Shown: piece by piece, positions 5,459 through 6,769 of the stretch
Position numbering within the stretch: position 1 is the first letter of the stretch
How the letters are laid out: every line of letters begins with the position of its first letter
Source: CAYRVX01 sp964642165
GTDB lineage: Bacteria; Planctomycetota; Phycisphaerae; SM23-33
Direction of reading: 5' to 3'
Assembly: GCA_964642165.1 (NCBI GenBank)
Contig: CAZXOC010000354.1
Location: 1-6,769 of the forward strand
Length of the DNA stretch: 6,769 bases
Made by a program: the position numbers and the translations under genes
The notes under the pieces: model-generated
The model's database searches: none
Told to the model about the DNA's origin: nothing
What the model saw: the letters and a program-made list of their open reading frames with translations, nothing else

Positions 5459-6544
5459 TCACGTTCGTTTGCCGGCCGCCCAGCGGTCGGCCCAGTGGAG
5501 GAACGCCTCGGCCTCCTCGCGGCCGTAGGCCCCGCCGGGGCAGAACCACACGCCCTCGGGCTTCAGGTGCTCGGCGACGGCCTTCGCGTCGGCGACGTTC
5601 CGGCAGACGAGCTGGATGCCCTTGCCCGCCGCTTGGGCGCGCCGGTAGACGTCGATCCACCTCGCCGCCGGGCCGTTGCCCGCGCCGTAGATCCACTGCA
5701 GCCCGTCCAGCTCCGGCTGGGCCAGCAGGTCGTCCAGGTGCCGCAGCGCGTCGGGGCCGTCCAGGTGGAACAGGTTCCGCTCCAGGAACCGCATCTCCCA
5801 GACGATGCTCGGCAGGATCGCCTCGCGGAACATCTCCGGCGAGACCATGCAGATGAAGTCGCAGCTCGTCACGTACGCCCGCCCGGCGTGGAGGTAGGGC
5901 GTCCAGGTGGTGCAGGGCTGGCCCGCCGCGGCGATCCGCAGCCACAGGTCGTCGTACATGAGCTGGTAGCCCGTCTCGGTCACGTGGTCGCACGCCGCCC
6001 GGACGCTCGGAAGGTCGTCCGCCAGGTCCAGGCACAGCGCCTGCGGGTCCCGCAGCGCCGCGGGCAGGTCGGCGTTGGTGTGCAGGTCCGGCAGGGCGGT
6101 GATCCACTTGCCCGCCCCGCGCTGGAGCGACAGCTCCGTCTGCTCGCGGAGGCTCCTCCAGTAGACGTTGTCCAGGTCCGGCCGCATGCCCGCGATCTCC
6201 CGGCAGCTCGCGGCGATGGGCACCGACCAGCTCGTCGTCTCGCCGAACTCCAGCTCGCAGCCGAAGACCGTCGCGCAGACCTCCGGGCCGAGCGATGGCT
6301 CGAACTTCGGGAAGCTCTCGCCCAGGTAGACCGCCCCGTCGAGCGAGGCCTCCAGGCGGTCGAGCTTGTGCTCGGCGTCGAACCACCGCTCCCGCAGCGT
6401 GGCGTGGTGCTTCCGGGGCAGGGCGGCCGGGCGCTCCCGGCGGACGTGGATCGTCACCGGCGGGCGGTCGACGATCTCGCGGTCCCACCACGCCTCGAGG
6501 CGCCGCATCGCCTCGTCGAAGTCCGGCTTGTGCTCCAGCTCCAC
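5459..6544 (-). CDS. Divergent URO-D-superfamily protein without the HxCG motif
   Basis: This 361-residue protein resembles the COG0407/URO-D superfamily in layout. It has an N-terminal helix with RLEAWWDREIVDRPPV, a segment GESFPKFEPSLGPE, LPDLHTNADLPAALRDPQAL in the middle, then a strand with SCDFICMVSPEMFREAILP and a barrel end with GLQWIYGAG, QLVCRN and GVWFCPGG. At the place where methyltransferase-type members have HxCG it has HLDG (H260, D262), so the cysteine zinc ligand is replaced by Asp. A standard zinc-thiol methyltransferase mechanism is therefore doubtful. The GTG at 6544 is chosen because AGGAAAGG (6559-6552) lies 7 bases upstream. The frame is open to 6742, but that extension is low-complexity, rich in Arg, Ala and Pro, and crosses a probable -10. 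The amidohydrolase gene follows 31 bases downstream and may act in the same pathway. The function is not established. Confidence 0.82.
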   Translation of the reverse strand: MELEHKPDFDEAMRRLEAWWDREIVDRPPVTIHVRRERPAALPRKHHATLRERWFDAEHKLDRLEASLDGAVYLGESFPKFEPSLGPEVCATVFGCELEFGETTSWSVPIAASCREIAGMRPDLDNVYWRSLREQTELSLQRGAGKWITALPDLHTNADLPAALRDPQALCLDLADDLPSVRAACDHVTETGYQLMYDDLWLRIAAAGQPCTTWTPYLHAGRAYVTSCDFICMVSPEMFREAILPSIVWEMRFLERNLFHLDGPDALRHLDDLLAQPELDGLQWIYGAGNGPAARWIDVYRRAQAAGKGIQLVCRNVADAKAVAEHLKPEGVWFCPGGAYGREEAEAFLHWADRWAAGKRT

Positions 6545-6551
6545 GGAGGGC

Positions 6552-6559
6552 CCTTTCCT
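6552..6559 (-). promoter_or_regulatory. Ribosome binding site that fixes the GTG start at 6544
   Basis: The minus-strand octamer AGGAAAGG is complementary to the anti-Shine-Dalgarno and lies 7 bases before GTG 6544. No other ATG, GTG or TTG in this frame lies between it and the upstream -10, so it decides the start of the divergent URO-D-like gene. Confidence 0.65.
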
Positions 6560-6635
6560 CGCCGCCCGGCGACTCGCCGCCGGGGGGGCATCCGGGACAG
6601 GGAGTATCCACGCCGCCCCCCGGTTCGTCCAGGCC

Positions 6636-6641
6636 ATTCTA
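6636..6641 (-). promoter_or_regulatory. Candidate -10 element of the URO-D-like/amidohydrolase operon
   Basis: TAGAAT on the minus strand (6641-6636) is identical to the kinase -10 and, like it, is followed by GG. Transcription from it would begin near 6629 and leave a leader of about 85 bases before the GTG at 6544. A -35 at normal spacing is not convincing. Beyond it, 6642-6769 holds only a small AT-richer patch with the near-palindrome TTTCGGCGAAA (6725-6735) and no gene that I can support. Confidence 0.35.
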
Positions 6642-6769
6642 ACCCCCCCGGCCCGTGTCGCAGGCGGCTCAGCGGTCCTCCGGCCACCCCGACGAACGCG
6701 CCGTTGCGCGACACTTTTCGGCCCTTTCGGCGAAATTCTCACGCCTCCAGCCGCCCCCCGAAAACGGCC

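Noticed and set aside
3886..5856. Long plus-strand open frame (656 codons) across the MNT-HEPN, amidohydrolase and part of the second URO-D-like gene
   Set aside because: It crosses three recognised genes and the gaps between them, its product is Arg/Pro/Ser-rich without motifs, and open antisense frames are expected at this GC content.
6712..6740. AT-richer patch with TTTCGGCGAAA and the repeated TTTCGGC/TTTTCGGCC as a promoter or operator
   Set aside because: No -35/-10 pair with sensible spacing on either strand, and the near-palindrome is short and imperfect.
6545..6742. N-terminal extension of the divergent URO-D-like protein up to a GTG at 6742
   Set aside because: The extra 66 residues are Arg/Ala/Pro-rich and unlike the family, a probable -10 lies inside, and a good Shine-Dalgarno marks GTG 6544.

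Overview
The window is GC-rich (about 70% by eye) and densely coding, with near-total G/C at third codon positions. The gene content suggests Planctomycetota, possibly Phycisphaerae or relatives, or a neighbouring PVC lineage. It includes divergent uroporphyrinogen-decarboxylase-like (URO-D-like) methyltransferase homologues, an ACMSD-type amidohydrolase, a very short MerR regulator and a haem-binding (Tll0287-like/DUF3365) sensor kinase. The assignment rests on gene style only; there is no rRNA or other phylogenetic marker.

Layout. Positions 1-2069 are a minus-strand block read right to left: an 86-residue MerR-type regulator, then a membrane histidine kinase with a CxxCH motif in its extracytoplasmic domain, then the start of a probable von Willebrand A (vWA) protein cut by the left edge. 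Positions 2143-3734 are a plus-strand pair diverging from the MerR gene: a two-helix membrane protein with a probable NTF2-like domain, then a URO-D-like protein with an HxCG zinc-type motif. A 24-base gap containing a small GC hairpin separates this pair from a convergent minus-strand MNT-HEPN toxin-antitoxin-type pair (3759-4467). Positions 4633-6544 hold a second minus-strand pair: a more divergent URO-D-superfamily protein that has lost the HxCG motif, followed by an ACMSD-type amidohydrolase. Positions 6545-6769 are its upstream region. No gene-free stretch exceeds 300 bases.

How the genes may work together. The haem-binding kinase has no response regulator in the window, so its output is unknown; MerR and the vWA protein are its only same-strand neighbours. 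The URO-D-like and amidohydrolase genes suggest small-molecule (methyl-transfer, decarboxylation or hydrolysis) catabolism, but no corrinoid protein is present to confirm methyl transfer. The MNT-HEPN pair uses A/T-ending codons about six times as often as its neighbour at 2754-3734, consistent with an acquired module.

Expression signals. Three genes (kinase, MerR, membrane protein) each have a TATAAT-like hexamer 8-10 bases before the start codon and no visible Shine-Dalgarno, which fits leaderless transcripts. The second URO-D-like gene has a clear ribosome binding site and a leader of about 85 bases. I found no CRISPR array, insertion sequence, tRNA or rRNA. No part of the window can be firmly called an undescribed system; the most promising leads are in the findings.
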